From an uncultured Azospirillum sp. (GTDB lineage: Bacteria > Pseudomonadota > Alphaproteobacteria > RF32 > CAG-239), in contig CABUBU010000011.1 of the NCBI GenBank assembly GCA_902489795.1, positions 1 through 54,306 of the forward strand: a stretch of DNA of 54,306 nucleotides, read 5' to 3'. Position numbers and translations under genes: made by a program. Positions 8,305 through 17,375 of this stretch are shown here, in pieces. The notes beneath the pieces are model-generated. The model saw only the letters and a list, made by a program, of their open reading frames with translations. It did not search any database and was not told where the DNA came from. Each line of letters starts with the position of its first letter. The first letter of the stretch is position 1.

Positions 8305-9003
8305 TCAGGGACGGTCTTTGCAGACGCCGCTTTCAAACCGGTAGTTTTCCCGGTTGTCCAGTTTTTTCTGTTCATAAAGAAGCGTTGCCTTAAAATCGTT
8401 TACCAACGGACGGATCAACCGGATATATTCGCCGTTCATTTCCTCGGTGGCGGCGTCGGTGGCCGAAAGGGAGGAAACCACCCGCGGACGGACGACCGGC
8501 AGCGCCTTTTGTATCTCTGCCCGGATTCGCGGTATAAAATATTCCAGCGCAGCAATGCTCACCTGCTGGTGCTGGTGCTCATGACGCAAAACCAGATTGT
8601 AGCGGCAGCCGTCTTTTTTCAGCCCGTTGTCGATGTAAATCGTCGGTTCGCGAAAGCCGATAAACACGTCCAGGCCGGTCGGCAGCACACAGATCGTGTC
8701 ACCGGCGCCCACCCGGGCCACGGTGTTGAGCGAAACCGACCAGTCGATGCCGAACAGCGACAAACCGGAAGCATGCATGCCGGGTTCGACCAAACCATAT
8801 TTCTGCCCCAAAAAGGTCAGCGAGCGGCGGTCATAATCGTAATTATAATTCAGCTTTCCGTACGACGTGGTCATGTTCAGACGGGTGGAATAGCGAAATT
8901 CCGCACAGGGATCGGCAACCCCGTCGCCGACAGCATCCGCCGCCCGGGCGGAATTTAGGGCTGCACAAATGCAAAATATTGATGTCAAATATAAATTTTT
9001 CAT
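8305..9003 (-). CDS. Secreted protein with HExxH motif, possible metalloprotease
   Basis: A 232-residue protein with a signal peptide (cleavage likely after SARA, near residue 21). HEHQH at residues 141-145 matches the HExxH zinc-protease motif and sits in a plausible helix (LVLRHEHQHQQVSIAALEYF). Two conserved-looking cysteines (C33, C105) could form a disulfide. This layout resembles small putative Zn-dependent exported proteases such as the DUF922 type, but no exact family was recognised. The gene converges on ftsI and diverges from the gene at 9049 across 45 bp. Confidence 0.7.
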   Translation of the reverse strand: MKNLYLTSIFCICAALNSARAADAVGDGVADPCAEFRYSTRLNMTTSYGKLNYNYDYDRRSLTFLGQKYGLVEPGMHASGLSLFGIDWSVSLNTVARVGAGDTICVLPTGLDVFIGFREPTIYIDNGLKKDGCRYNLVLRHEHQHQQVSIAALEYFIPRIRAEIQKALPVVRPRVVSSLSATDAATEEMNGEYIRLIRPLVNDFKATLLYEQKKLDNRENYRFESGVCKDRP

Positions 9004-9048
9004 GTATGGTAGGTTATTACATGATTAGTTAAGATTAGGTTATAGGCC

Positions 9049-9624
9049 ATGAAAAAATTTGTTTTGTGTCTGACAGCGGTTTTGTTTGCCGCCGGCACCG
9101 CCCATGCGGAATACGTGCGCAAAAGAATACGTCCGAACTTTTTCATTCCCGCCCGGGAACTGGAACGGGCGGAAAAACTGCCACCGTTCCCCGAACCTGC
9201 GGCAGAGCCCGACAATGGCGAAGAAATTCACTACGTTATTCCGGCGCAAACGCCGTCCCCGGCCGCCGGAAAAGCTTCCGCCGTCATCGTCGACCATGAA
9301 ACGCCGCCGGAAAAAGTGCATGTCAACTTCCTGCAAACCAAGCTGATGGAAGAAGAACAGCCGGTTGCAGCCCCGGTTGACAGCGATAAAATCCTGCCGG
9401 ACGAAAACGGCGGACAAGTCGATACTTCGCTGGAAAAAACGCAAAGTTACCAAAAAATCCGCAAGGCTTATGCCGAAGATTTGAAAGTCATTGCCAAAAC
9501 CGGCAAAGCACCGGCCAACCCTGACGTCGAAGCTGCCCTGCAAAAGATGAATTCTGACGACGGCGTCTGGGTAGACGACGGTTTCGGCGCAACAACGGAA
9601 ACTTCCGGTGCTGTCCGCGAATAA
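9049..9624 (+). CDS. Periplasmic protein of unknown function
   Basis: A 191-residue protein with a clear signal peptide (cleavage after AHA near residue 20). The rest is polar and rich in Pro, Ala and Glu with little predicted fold, followed by a more ordered segment (SYQKIRKAYAEDLKVIAKTG) near residues 145-165. No family was recognised. It is divergent from the HExxH protein gene across 45 bp. The membrane-protein gene at 9657 follows within 33 bp and may be in the same unit. Confidence 0.7.
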   Translation: MKKFVLCLTAVLFAAGTAHAEYVRKRIRPNFFIPARELERAEKLPPFPEPAAEPDNGEEIHYVIPAQTPSPAAGKASAVIVDHETPPEKVHVNFLQTKLMEEEQPVAAPVDSDKILPDENGGQVDTSLEKTQSYQKIRKAYAEDLKVIAKTGKAPANPDVEAALQKMNSDDGVWVDDGFGATTETSGAVRE

Positions 9625-9656
9625 CGCCGACCGTTAAACCGCCGTTGAGAAAAAGC

Positions 9657-10313
9657 ATGTGCCGCATCTTAAATCGCATTGTTTCCCTGCTGTTGATCAC
9701 GGCAGTCCTTTTCGTTTACATTTTCAACCGCTACGGAACGCTAGCGCTGCCCGGCATCCCGGCGGGAGGAAATTTCGGTCTGTTCGGAGAAAGCCGTTTC
9801 GTCGATTTTTTTTATTTTGTTTTCTTCCTGCTGACGCTTGCCGGCGGATTCTGTTGCCGTCTGCTGCCGAGTCTGAAAATCGTCCGCACCGCGGCAGGAA
9901 ACAATTTGATGCTGCGAACGGCAGTCATTTTGCAATGGTGGTACATTTTCGCCGTTTTGTTCACATTCTTTCTGCGGCCGTTTTCCTTTTATTTTTTCCT
10001 TTGTCTGACGGCTCTCGTTTTTTCTTCCGCCGCCACTGCCTTTTTTTACCGGCGGGACAAAAGCGGAAATCCGCCAATCATCGGTTATGCCGGCAGCATT
10101 ACTTTTTTAAACACGCTTGTTTTTTACCTCGTCTGCGTTTATCTGTATTATCCGCAAATTGCACAAACCGGTTTTATCGCTCTTTACGCTCCGGGCTTGT
10201 ATTTGCCGCTTTTCCTGTCCGCTTTTCTGTTTTTGCAACACAGTCATTTTAACTTCTTTTATCTAACGGCCATTTTCGCCGTACCGTCAGTCGTTATTCT
10301 GTATGCCGGCTGA
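9657..10313 (+). CDS. Integral membrane protein of unknown function
   Basis: About 218 residues, strongly hydrophobic, with roughly six membrane segments (for example IVSLLLITAVLFVYIF, FFYFVFFLLTLAGGFCC, FFLCLTALVFSSAATAFF and LYLPLFLSAFLFL). An in-frame TTG at 9645 is also possible, but the ATG at 9657 is preferred. Codon use is normal for the region. No transporter or enzyme motif is visible and no family is assigned. It follows the periplasmic protein gene at 9049 closely. Confidence 0.65.
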   Translation: MCRILNRIVSLLLITAVLFVYIFNRYGTLALPGIPAGGNFGLFGESRFVDFFYFVFFLLTLAGGFCCRLLPSLKIVRTAAGNNLMLRTAVILQWWYIFAVLFTFFLRPFSFYFFLCLTALVFSSAATAFFYRRDKSGNPPIIGYAGSITFLNTLVFYLVCVYLYYPQIAQTGFIALYAPGLYLPLFLSAFLFLQHSHFNFFYLTAIFAVPSVVILYAG

Positions 10314-10606
10314 AACAATCGGAAAATTTTCCTGCAAAACAAACTTTCGCCGGCTGACACGGGGAAAATTAAACGGTTCGAACATTGTTCGCACCGTCCA
10401 AACAACGTGGGCCTGACGGCCGGATCGGAACATTCACTTCTACCTGCTTACGCGAACGTTTAATAAATATTTCTCCGGTAAACTGGGGTTCTATTAAGGA
10501 TACGAACTAACGGTTTGATCATAATCAAAGGCGTGAAGCGGTGTTTAATGACACTAAAGCATTCAACCACCATTAAAATGGGGAGAGACTCCAAAGCATC
10601 AAGACA
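10314..10606. other. Gene-free region with one copy of a small dispersed palindromic repeat
   Basis: No gene is supported in this stretch. Around 10395-10465 it contains a degenerate copy of the element found at 50208-50276: both share GGCCGG(A/G)TCGG and ACCTGCTTACGC at matching spacing. The rest (10470-10606) has no feature I can name. Confidence 0.5.
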
Positions 10607-10607
10607 T

Positions 10608-10637
10608 GAATAACCCCGGAGCAATCCGGGGTTATTC
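10608..10637 (-). terminator. Hairpin downstream of mreB
   Basis: A perfect 13-bp inverted repeat (GAATAACCCCGGA and its complement, 4-nt loop) lies 23 bp past the mreB stop codon. There is no U-run after it on the minus strand, so it may stabilise the 3' end rather than terminate on its own. Confidence 0.65.
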
Positions 10638-10659
10638 AAACAATTTTCGCACCTGTTTT

Positions 10660-11700
10660 TCAATACATGGTCGACAGGACATTTTTAAACTTGGCCAGAT
10701 TATCGAGTGCGCTGCCGGTTCCCTTGACCACACAGGCCAACGGATTTTCGGCTATCGAAACCGGCAGGCCGGTTGCGTTGCGCAGTACCTGATCAAGATT
10801 GGCGAGCAAACCACCGCCACCAGTCAAAACAATACCCTTGTCAACAATATCGGCGGCCAATTCCGGCGCGGTATTTTCCAAAGCCACCTTAACCGCTTCG
10901 ACAATTTGCGCCACCGGATCAGCCAGACCTTCGCCAATCTGACGTTCGGTAATGGTGATTTCCTTCGGCACGCCGTTCATCAGGTCGCGACCGCGGATCT
11001 GGATAGTGCGCCCTTCGCCTTCTTCCGGCGGACAGGCCGAGCCGATTTCCTTTTTGATGCGTTCAGCAGAACTTTCGCCGACCAAGAGATTGTGATTGCG
11101 TCGAATATAGGAGATGATGGCATCGTCCATCTTGTCGCCGCCAACTCTGACCGAACGGGCATAAACAATGCCCCCCAGGGAAATAACCGCCACCTCTGTA
11201 GTACCGCCCCCGATATCGACCACCATGCTGCCGGTCGGTTCGGTTACCGGCAGACCGGCACCAATCGCCGCCGCCATCGGCTCGTCAATCAGGCGAACTT
11301 TAATTGCTCCTGCCGCTTCTGCAGATTCCTGAATGGCACGACGTTCCACAGCCGTGGAACCGGAAGGCACGCAAACGATAACCATCGGCGAGGCAAAAGA
11401 GCGCCGGTTATGCACTTTGCGGATAAAATATTTGATCATCTCCTCCGCAATTTCAAAATCGGCGATTACGCCGTCACGCAGCGGACGGATCGCCTGAATG
11501 TTGCCGGGGGTACGCCCCAACATCTGCTTAGCTTCGTTGCCGACCGCCAAAACCTGTTTTTTGCCGCGAACTTCTTCAATCGCCACAACCGAGGGTTCGT
11601 TCAAAACAATCCCTTTCCCCTTGACATATACCAACGTATTGGCTGTTCCCAAATCGATTGCCATATCGGAAGAAAACAAGCTCATTAATCTTTGCCACAT
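10660..11700 (-). CDS. mreB: Rod-shape determining protein MreB
   Basis: A 346-residue bacterial actin that guides peptidoglycan synthesis along the cell length. It has the actin ATPase motifs: phosphate 1 DLGTANTLVYVKGKGIV near the N-terminus, phosphate 2 VVDIGGGTTEVAVISLGG, and the adenosine motif GIVLTGGGGLLANLD near the C-terminus. The length is normal. GGAG lies 7 bp before the ATG. It appears monocistronic: mreC and mreD do not follow within the window, and a hairpin lies just downstream. A rod-shaped cell is implied. Confidence 0.97.
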   Translation of the reverse strand: MWQRLMSLFSSDMAIDLGTANTLVYVKGKGIVLNEPSVVAIEEVRGKKQVLAVGNEAKQMLGRTPGNIQAIRPLRDGVIADFEIAEEMIKYFIRKVHNRRSFASPMVIVCVPSGSTAVERRAIQESAEAAGAIKVRLIDEPMAAAIGAGLPVTEPTGSMVVDIGGGTTEVAVISLGGIVYARSVRVGGDKMDDAIISYIRRNHNLLVGESSAERIKKEIGSACPPEEGEGRTIQIRGRDLMNGVPKEITITERQIGEGLADPVAQIVEAVKVALENTAPELAADIVDKGIVLTGGGGLLANLDQVLRNATGLPVSIAENPLACVVKGTGSALDNLAKFKNVLSTMY

Positions 11701-11747
11701 AATATTTCTCCGGATTTTTCTTTATAATTAACTTGTTTTTTATATCA

Positions 11748-12695
11748 TTACGCAAATTTCTGCAACATATTATATTGCTTTTTAACATCATTTATAAAAT
11801 CTGCCTGTCCGGCATAACAGTCCGACAAAGTGATTTCTGCCTTAAGCTTGTTGCGAAACCAGGTGAGCTGGCGCTTGGCATATTGCCGAGTGTGAAGTTT
11901 GGCGTTTTCCGCCGCTTCTTCAAAACCGGTTTCGCCGCGAAGATACGCCGCCAGTTCCGGCACCCCCTTTGCCTTCATTACCGGCAGGCTCTCCGGCACT
12001 TGGCGGGCAAGCAGGCCGGCGACTTCTTCCAGAGCGCCCGAGGCCGTCATAATGTCGAAACGCAGGTTGCAGCGACGATCGAGCACGATTTTTTCCGGCA
12101 GCAGCCTGATTGCCAGAAAACGCACTTCCGGCAGTTTTTTGACCATCGGCCGCTTAAACCATTCGGCAATTGATATTCTTGTACTCATAAATATCTCAAA
12201 AGCGCGACGCACCCGGGTGATGTCAGTCGGATTGACCATGGCGGCGCCTTCGGGATCAACTGCCGACAGGCGCTCAAACAGAGCACCGACGCCCTCGCCG
12301 TTCACAATTTCCAACGCCTCTTCGCGAATGGTCGGATCGACTTCTGGAATCGGCGTCGAACCGTTGATCAAGTTGTCCAGATAAAGACCGCTGCCGCCAA
12401 CCACAACCGGCGTCTGCTTGGCTGCGAGCGCCTTACGGATCTCCGCCGCTGCATCTTCCAGCCATGTCACCACGTTGCCGTTTTCTTCGTCCTCCAGATA
12501 TTCGTACAAACGATGAGGCACTTTTTGTTTGTCCTCGGCCGAGGGGGCGGCGGAAATGACCGGAATCGATTTATAGACTTGACTGGCATCGGCATTGACG
12601 ACGACGCCGTCAAACGCCAGCGCCAGATCAATCGCCAGCTGAGATTTTCCCGAAGCGGTCGGCCCGCCGATAACTATCGCGAGATTTTCCGGCAC
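11748..12695 (-). CDS. miaA: tRNA dimethylallyltransferase MiaA
   Basis: It transfers a dimethylallyl group to A37 of tRNAs that read codons starting with U. The P-loop GGPTASGKS is near residues 9-17, with family motifs NADASQVYKSIPV, VVGGSGLYLDNLING, DPEGAAMVNPTDITRVRRAFEI and RQYAKRQLTWFRN. The GTG at 12695 is chosen because GGAGGAAG precedes it; another GTG at 12722 lacks a site. The start overlaps the end of ddl by 22 bp, so the two genes are probably translationally coupled. About 315 residues, normal. Confidence 0.95.
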   Translation of the reverse strand: MPENLAIVIGGPTASGKSQLAIDLALAFDGVVVNADASQVYKSIPVISAAPSAEDKQKVPHRLYEYLEDEENGNVVTWLEDAAAEIRKALAAKQTPVVVGGSGLYLDNLINGSTPIPEVDPTIREEALEIVNGEGVGALFERLSAVDPEGAAMVNPTDITRVRRAFEIFMSTRISIAEWFKRPMVKKLPEVRFLAIRLLPEKIVLDRRCNLRFDIMTASGALEEVAGLLARQVPESLPVMKAKGVPELAAYLRGETGFEEAAENAKLHTRQYAKRQLTWFRNKLKAEITLSDCYAGQADFINDVKKQYNMLQKFA

Positions 12696-13588
12696 CTGGC
12701 TTCCTCCACCAAAATCCGGCACAGTTCCCGATAACTGCCGCCGGCGTATTTAAATTGTTCGGGCACCAGCGAGAGCGGCGTCATTCCCGGGTTGGTGTTG
12801 ATTTCCAACACCACCACGCCGTCTTTCTCGTTATAACGCATGTCGGTGCGGGAAACAGTGTTGCAGCCGAGCGCCCGGTGCAGCTTTTCAGCATACCGGA
12901 GAGCGGTGTTGAAAGCGGCTTCGGGTATTTCCGCCGGAATGACATGCTCGGTCACGCCGTCGGTATATTTTGCCCGATAGTCATAAAAACCGCTTTTCGG
13001 GCGCATTTCCGTCACCGTCAGAGCCTTGCCGTTTAAGACGCTGACCGTCAGCTCTTTGCCCTCGATATATTTTTCAATCAGAATTTCGCGTTCCTCGTCG
13101 GCATAGTCAATCGTTTGCAAATCCTCCGGCGTGCGGACGATATAGACGCCGACGCTCGAACCGTCGCTGACCGGCTTGACCACATAGGGCATGGCGACCA
13201 TGGTGCCGTTTTCCCGCAGGGCGCGGAGCGTCGTCTTTTCACCGAGCGGCACCTTAATCCCCGCCGACTGGCAGATCCATTTGGTCAGGTCCTTGTCCAT
13301 TCCCACCGTAGAAGCCTTCAGCCCCGAATGGGTATAGGGAATCTGCAACAGGTCCAGAAGCCCCTGCACCTCGCCGTCTTCGCCCCAGTTGCCGTGGAGG
13401 GCGTTAAACACCGCGTCCGGCTTTTCTTCCCAAAGCGTTTTGATCAAAGCCGCGGTATCGGTCAGATCATGCTCAACCACCGTATAACCGCATTCGCGCA
13501 AAGCCGCCGCCGCACCCCGGCCGGTCACCAGGCTCACTTCCCGCTCGGCCGAAAAACCGCCCGCCAGCACCAAAACTTTCTTTGACAT
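12674..13588 (-). CDS. ddl: D-alanine--D-alanine ligase
   Basis: This ATP-grasp enzyme makes D-Ala-D-Ala for peptidoglycan precursors. It has 304 residues. Motifs include AGGFSAEREVSLVTG at the N-terminus, NALHGNWGEDGEVQGLLD, the ATP-binding KPVSDGSSVGVYIV, the omega loop YDYRAKYTDGVTEHVIPA, and the metal-binding EINTNPGMTPLSLVPEQ. In classic clusters ddl lies between murB and ftsQ; here it sits alone with miaA, so the division/cell-wall cluster is dispersed in this genome. Confidence 0.96.
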   Translation of the reverse strand: MSKKVLVLAGGFSAEREVSLVTGRGAAAALRECGYTVVEHDLTDTAALIKTLWEEKPDAVFNALHGNWGEDGEVQGLLDLLQIPYTHSGLKASTVGMDKDLTKWICQSAGIKVPLGEKTTLRALRENGTMVAMPYVVKPVSDGSSVGVYIVRTPEDLQTIDYADEEREILIEKYIEGKELTVSVLNGKALTVTEMRPKSGFYDYRAKYTDGVTEHVIPAEIPEAAFNTALRYAEKLHRALGCNTVSRTDMRYNEKDGVVVLEINTNPGMTPLSLVPEQFKYAGGSYRELCRILVEEARCRKISR

Positions 13589-13663
13589 TTTGCGAAAATC
13601 CCTATATTAAAGTAATAAATCCAGCCCGGAATATAACAAAAAAATTTTAAGAAAGCCACAAAA

Positions 13664-14446
13664 TTGATAAAAAAATTTCTGGTTGCCGCTCTGACCGCGA
13701 TCGTGTTTGTTTCCTCCGCCGAAGCGCTCAGTGTAAAGCATGACTTTACTGCTTTCATCGGTCCGTTCAACGCAAGCACCGCTGAATTTGAATATATGCT
13801 GACAAAGAAAAAATATGCCGTCCGCTCGGTGGTGCGCACCAACGGCACTTTCGGTTTTTTGTACCCTTTTGAGGCCAACTACTACACCGGCGGCAGCATT
13901 GAGGGCAACAGGCTGGAAACGTCTACTTACCGCTACACTTCTCAATCCCGTTTTAACAAACGCAGCAAGGTAATGATCTATGACAAAGATGGTCAGCCGG
14001 TTTTTGCCGTCAGCAGCAAAAACGGCAAGGAAAAGAAAAAAGAAATCGAAACCATTGCCGACGGCAAAAACACCACCAACCTGCAAACCGTGCTGGCCGC
14101 CATTGCCCGGCAATACAACCAAGTGGGCTTTTGCGATTCGCGGATTCCGATTTTTGACGGCAAACGCCGTTTTGACGCCATTTTCCGCGACGAAGGAAAA
14201 GAAGAGATAAAGGCCAACGAATATTCCGCTTTTGCCGGCCGCGCCGTCAAATGCTCGATGTATATCGACAAACTCGGTGCCGAAGGCGACGATCTGCTGT
14301 GGCAGCTCTCTTCCGACCGGCCGATCTATTTTTGGATACTTAAAGATAAACAAAGCGGCGCACCATTTATCGCACGGGTCAAAATCGACGAAACGCCGCT
14401 CGGGGAAATGAACGTTTACACCACTAAAATCGAGGTAAAAAAATAA
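13664..14446 (+). CDS. DUF3108 domain periplasmic protein
   Basis: A 260-residue exported protein. Signal peptide residues 1-21 are followed by a beta-rich domain with the pattern seen in DUF3108 proteins: AEFEYMLTKKKYAVRSVVRTNG early, then YRYTSQSRFNKRSKVMIYDKDG, an NLQTVLAAIARQ segment, and DGKRRFDAIF. The role of the family is unknown, though it is common in Proteobacteria. The only start that keeps the signal peptide is TTG at 13664. It overlaps trhP by one base (TAATG). Confidence 0.75.
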   Translation: MIKKFLVAALTAIVFVSSAEALSVKHDFTAFIGPFNASTAEFEYMLTKKKYAVRSVVRTNGTFGFLYPFEANYYTGGSIEGNRLETSTYRYTSQSRFNKRSKVMIYDKDGQPVFAVSSKNGKEKKKEIETIADGKNTTNLQTVLAAIARQYNQVGFCDSRIPIFDGKRRFDAIFRDEGKEEIKANEYSAFAGRAVKCSMYIDKLGAEGDDLLWQLSSDRPIYFWILKDKQSGAPFIARVKIDETPLGEMNVYTTKIEVKK

Positions 14447-15840
14447 TGGTTTCCGAACTTTTGCTGCCGGCGGGTTCACCGGTCAAACTCAAAACCGCTA
14501 TCCTTTACGGCGCCGACGCTGTTTATGCCGGCACGCCGGACATGAGCCTGCGCACTCAGTCGCAGTTTTCGCTTGACGACATCAGAGAAGGCATTGACTT
14601 TGTTCATGCCGCCGGTAAAAAAATTTATCTGACACTCAACCTATACACCCACAACAAAGACGTGGAAAAACTGCCGCATTTCGTCGACACCTTAAGACAG
14701 CTCAAACCCGACGGGGTGCTGATTGCCGATCCCGGTGTCTTTCTTTACTTAAAAGAACACGCGCCGGAGCTGAAACGCTTCGTTTCCACCCAGGCCAACA
14801 TCTGTTCTTATCAGACGGTCAAATTCTGGCAGTCACTCGGTGCCGACCTGTGCGTGCTCGGCCGCGAGGTATCTTTTGCCGAGATGGCGGAAATCCGCAG
14901 ACAATGCCCCGACATCATGCTTGAAACCTTCGTCCACGGGGCAATGTGCATGTCTTATTCCGGCCGCTGCCTGATTTCCAACTTCCTTGCCGACCGCAGC
15001 GCCAACCAGGGCAAATGCGCACACTGCTGCCGCTGGCACTATCAACTGCACGTACGCCTGAAAGACGGCACCGTCCGTGACCTTGACATCACCCCGGAAA
15101 ACCGCGGCATGTTCGAATTTCTGGTCAAAGAAGACTTCCGTCCGGGAGAGCTTTACGAAATTATCGAAGACGAACACGGCGCCTACATCATGAACTCGAA
15201 AGACCTGTGTCTGATGCCGCGCTTAAACAGCCTGCTTGACATCGGCATGCATTCGCTGAAAATAGAAGGCCGCAACAAAACCGAATATTACGCGGCGATC
15301 ACCGCCCGCAGCTACCGGCAGGCGATCGACGACTACCGCCGCGATCCAGAAAACTGGTCGCCCGACCGCTATATGGACGAACTTTATACCCTGCAGAACC
15401 GCGGCTACTGTCTCGGCTTTTACGACGGTCATCTGACCAACCTCAGTCAGAATTACGAATATACACGCACGCTCGGCGACTGGCTGTTTGCCGGTTCGAT
15501 CGTCGAATGGCAGGGAGACGACATTATTTTTGAAGTGCGCAACTACATCAACAGCGGCGAATTTATTGAATTTCTGGTACCCGGCACGCTTGAAAATATT
15601 CGCTTGAGCTTAAGCGAGTTCGAAGACGCTGACAACGGGGAAATCACTCCGCGCGTCTCCGCCGGACAGGGCAAGAAAATCCGCATTCCCGCCGCGGCGT
15701 TCGACCTGCCGGCGGAAATCGTCCGGGAAAAGCTGCCGCAATACACGGTTGCGCGCAAACCGGCGGTTTTGAAAACAGACGCCCGGGAAATGCTTGACCG
15801 CAAAAAGGAGGAGTTCGCCACACTCTGCCGGCAAGACTGA
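14446..15840 (+). CDS. trhP: Peptidase U32 family tRNA hydroxylation protein (TrhP/YegQ-like)
   Basis: A 464-residue U32-family protein with the N-terminus ELLLPAGSPVKLKTAILYGADAVY. Four cysteines near 168, 175, 191 and 194-195, within GAMCMSYSGRCL and GKCAHCCRWHY, match the iron-sulfur ligands of the RNA-modifying U32 proteins. TrhP (YegQ) is needed for 5-hydroxyuridine at the wobble position of tRNAs. The length and the C-terminal beta-barrel-like part fit YegQ better than RlhA. The assignment within U32 is an inference. Confidence 0.85.
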   Translation: MVSELLLPAGSPVKLKTAILYGADAVYAGTPDMSLRTQSQFSLDDIREGIDFVHAAGKKIYLTLNLYTHNKDVEKLPHFVDTLRQLKPDGVLIADPGVFLYLKEHAPELKRFVSTQANICSYQTVKFWQSLGADLCVLGREVSFAEMAEIRRQCPDIMLETFVHGAMCMSYSGRCLISNFLADRSANQGKCAHCCRWHYQLHVRLKDGTVRDLDITPENRGMFEFLVKEDFRPGELYEIIEDEHGAYIMNSKDLCLMPRLNSLLDIGMHSLKIEGRNKTEYYAAITARSYRQAIDDYRRDPENWSPDRYMDELYTLQNRGYCLGFYDGHLTNLSQNYEYTRTLGDWLFAGSIVEWQGDDIIFEVRNYINSGEFIEFLVPGTLENIRLSLSEFEDADNGEITPRVSAGQGKKIRIPAAAFDLPAEIVREKLPQYTVARKPAVLKTDAREMLDRKKEEFATLCRQD

Positions 15841-15869
15841 ACGCTTGCGGCAAACTTCCGCCGGTCGTT

Positions 15870-16484
15870 TCAGACCCGCCGTTCAAATTCGGTCTGCGGC
15901 CGTTCGCGTTCACGCCTGGCGGCACGCATTTCACGGGCGGTGTCGTCCAGCAGTTCGGAAATCATCTGACAGTCGCGTCCATCGCCGTATGTGCTGCAAT
16001 CCGCCTTGATCCAGGCTTTTTTCAGAAAAGACTTTTTCACCGCGGCATCACTCTCGCGCCGGGCCTGTTCGACATAGGCGGTAATTTCGGCAATGTCTTC
16101 TTCCTTGCGGATAATTTTCTTCACCGTATCCAGCCAGGCAGCAATGTCTCCGGCCTGCTTGTACAGACGGGCGATTTTGCGGTAAACGGTTATGCGGTCA
16201 TACTGACGGGGCGAAAAGGGCAAGGCGTTGCGATAATATTCGACCGCGCGGGAAACGTCCGGATCGTTTTCCGCCGCCAGATTCCCCATCTTGTTGTAAG
16301 TCCAGAACAAAACCGTGTCGCGTGCCGACTTGTTTTCAAGTGAACAGTTGCCGCCATCGCGGCAAAAATCGGCCACCATCTGCCAGGCCGTCAGCTTGTC
16401 CTGCCAAAGCTCAAGCCGGGTTACCGCTTCCGCCGCTTTTTTATAGGCGGTAAAAATGTTTTCGCTGCTTTTTCCCATGAGCAT
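15870..16484 (-). CDS. TPR-like helical protein of unknown function
   Basis: A 204-residue soluble, mainly helical protein. The segment AVEYYRNALPFSPRQYDRITVYRKIARLYKQAGD looks like one or two tetratricopeptide-type repeats, which usually bind proteins. Cysteine pairs (C40/C47 and C167/C175 approximately) are present, but there is no signal peptide. The N-terminus could be M1 or M3. It is convergent with trhP and on the same strand as the acylphosphatase gene upstream, 58 bp away. Function unknown. Confidence 0.65.
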   Translation of the reverse strand: MLMGKSSENIFTAYKKAAEAVTRLELWQDKLTAWQMVADFCRDGGNCSLENKSARDTVLFWTYNKMGNLAAENDPDVSRAVEYYRNALPFSPRQYDRITVYRKIARLYKQAGDIAAWLDTVKKIIRKEEDIAEITAYVEQARRESDAAVKKSFLKKAWIKADCSTYGDGRDCQMISELLDDTAREMRAARRERERPQTEFERRV

Positions 16485-16542
16485 GTCTCCTTGTTTATAA
16501 GAAGATATGCGTTAAAGCCGCCGCTTCCACCGGAAATTAGTT

Positions 16543-16836
16543 TTAAACGATCTCAAACTTTCCGTCGGTTATGTCGGGCAAAAAGCCGCGGATGACCGGC
16601 GGCAGAAAAGCAATGCCGTCAACGCGCGCCGTCAGCGGGCCGTGCCGGCAGGCCGCAATCATGCGTTCAATATTTTCTTCTTCCCCGCGCATGAAAACCT
16701 CGACGCCGCTGTCTTCGCTGTTGCGCACCCAGCCGGAAACGCCGCCGATGCTTTTGGCCGTCCGCTTTGTCCACCAGCGGAAGCCGACGCCCTGCACCCG
16801 GCCGCAGATTTTGAGATAAACGGTTTTAACGCTCAT
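16543..16836 (-). CDS. acyP: Acylphosphatase
   Basis: A 97-residue protein that hydrolyses carboxyl phosphates such as acetyl phosphate or 1,3-bisphosphoglycerate. The signature GRVQGVGFR has the substrate-binding arginine at residue 20. GWVRNSEDSGVEVFMRG has the catalytic asparagine at about 39. The normal text GTVEV is here SGVEV, a minor change. Its start overlaps the stop of the ATP12 gene by 4 bp (ATGA), so the two are co-translated. Confidence 0.95.
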   Translation of the reverse strand: MSVKTVYLKICGRVQGVGFRWWTKRTAKSIGGVSGWVRNSEDSGVEVFMRGEEENIERMIAACRHGPLTARVDGIAFLPPVIRGFLPDITDGKFEIV

Positions 16837-17333
16837 TGGCGCAGAAACTGTTCAATATCGTGCAGTTCCCGTTTCAGATCCTGACGCCGCTGCTCGGAAA
16901 CGCTTTCCCGGCCCCAGTGTTCGGACTGCCACAGTTCTTCCAGGTTGGCGGCGTCAAAAGCCTGCTCGGCAGTGATATGGCCTTTCACCAGCGCCGCCGC
17001 CAGCAGTTCCGATTTGGTGTTGACGGCAGCCAGATAGAAAGCCGCCAGTTCCTTGTCGGACAGGTTCTCCATAAAACTTTTCAAATTATTTAAGGAATAT
17101 GGATCTTGCTCAGGTACATCCAAATTGCGGGTAGTGATATATTTGGTATTGATCTCCCGATTGGCCCAGCTCAAGATTGGGTTCCACAACTGTTCCTGCT
17201 TTTTGATCAATTCGTCGTTGTTGCCCCAAAACAAAAGCGAATCGGTTGGAGCAAACTGCACCAGTCTGTCGATTACGTCCTGCCGGCAGTTTCGGATCTC
17301 TCCCACTGCCTGTTTGAGTTTTTCTACCGTCAT
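16833..17333 (-). CDS. ATP12-family F1-ATPase assembly chaperone (short form)
   Basis: A 166-residue protein that matches the C-terminal part of ATP12 chaperones, which bind the F1 alpha subunit during ATP synthase assembly. Family blocks are TDSLLFWGNNDELIKKQEQLWNPILSWA, DKELAAFYLAAVNTKSELLAAAL, and ITAEQAFDAANLEELWQSEHWG. Most bacterial members are about 230-260 residues and carry an extra N-terminal beta domain, which is missing here. ATP12 is found mainly in Alphaproteobacteria and mitochondria, so it supports the taxonomic call. Confidence 0.85.
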   Translation of the reverse strand: MTVEKLKQAVGEIRNCRQDVIDRLVQFAPTDSLLFWGNNDELIKKQEQLWNPILSWANREINTKYITTRNLDVPEQDPYSLNNLKSFMENLSDKELAAFYLAAVNTKSELLAAALVKGHITAEQAFDAANLEELWQSEHWGRESVSEQRRQDLKRELHDIEQFLRQ

Positions 17334-17375
17334 TTTTGCCTTCCCTGTTTAAAATTCGGCGTGATTATAACCGAA

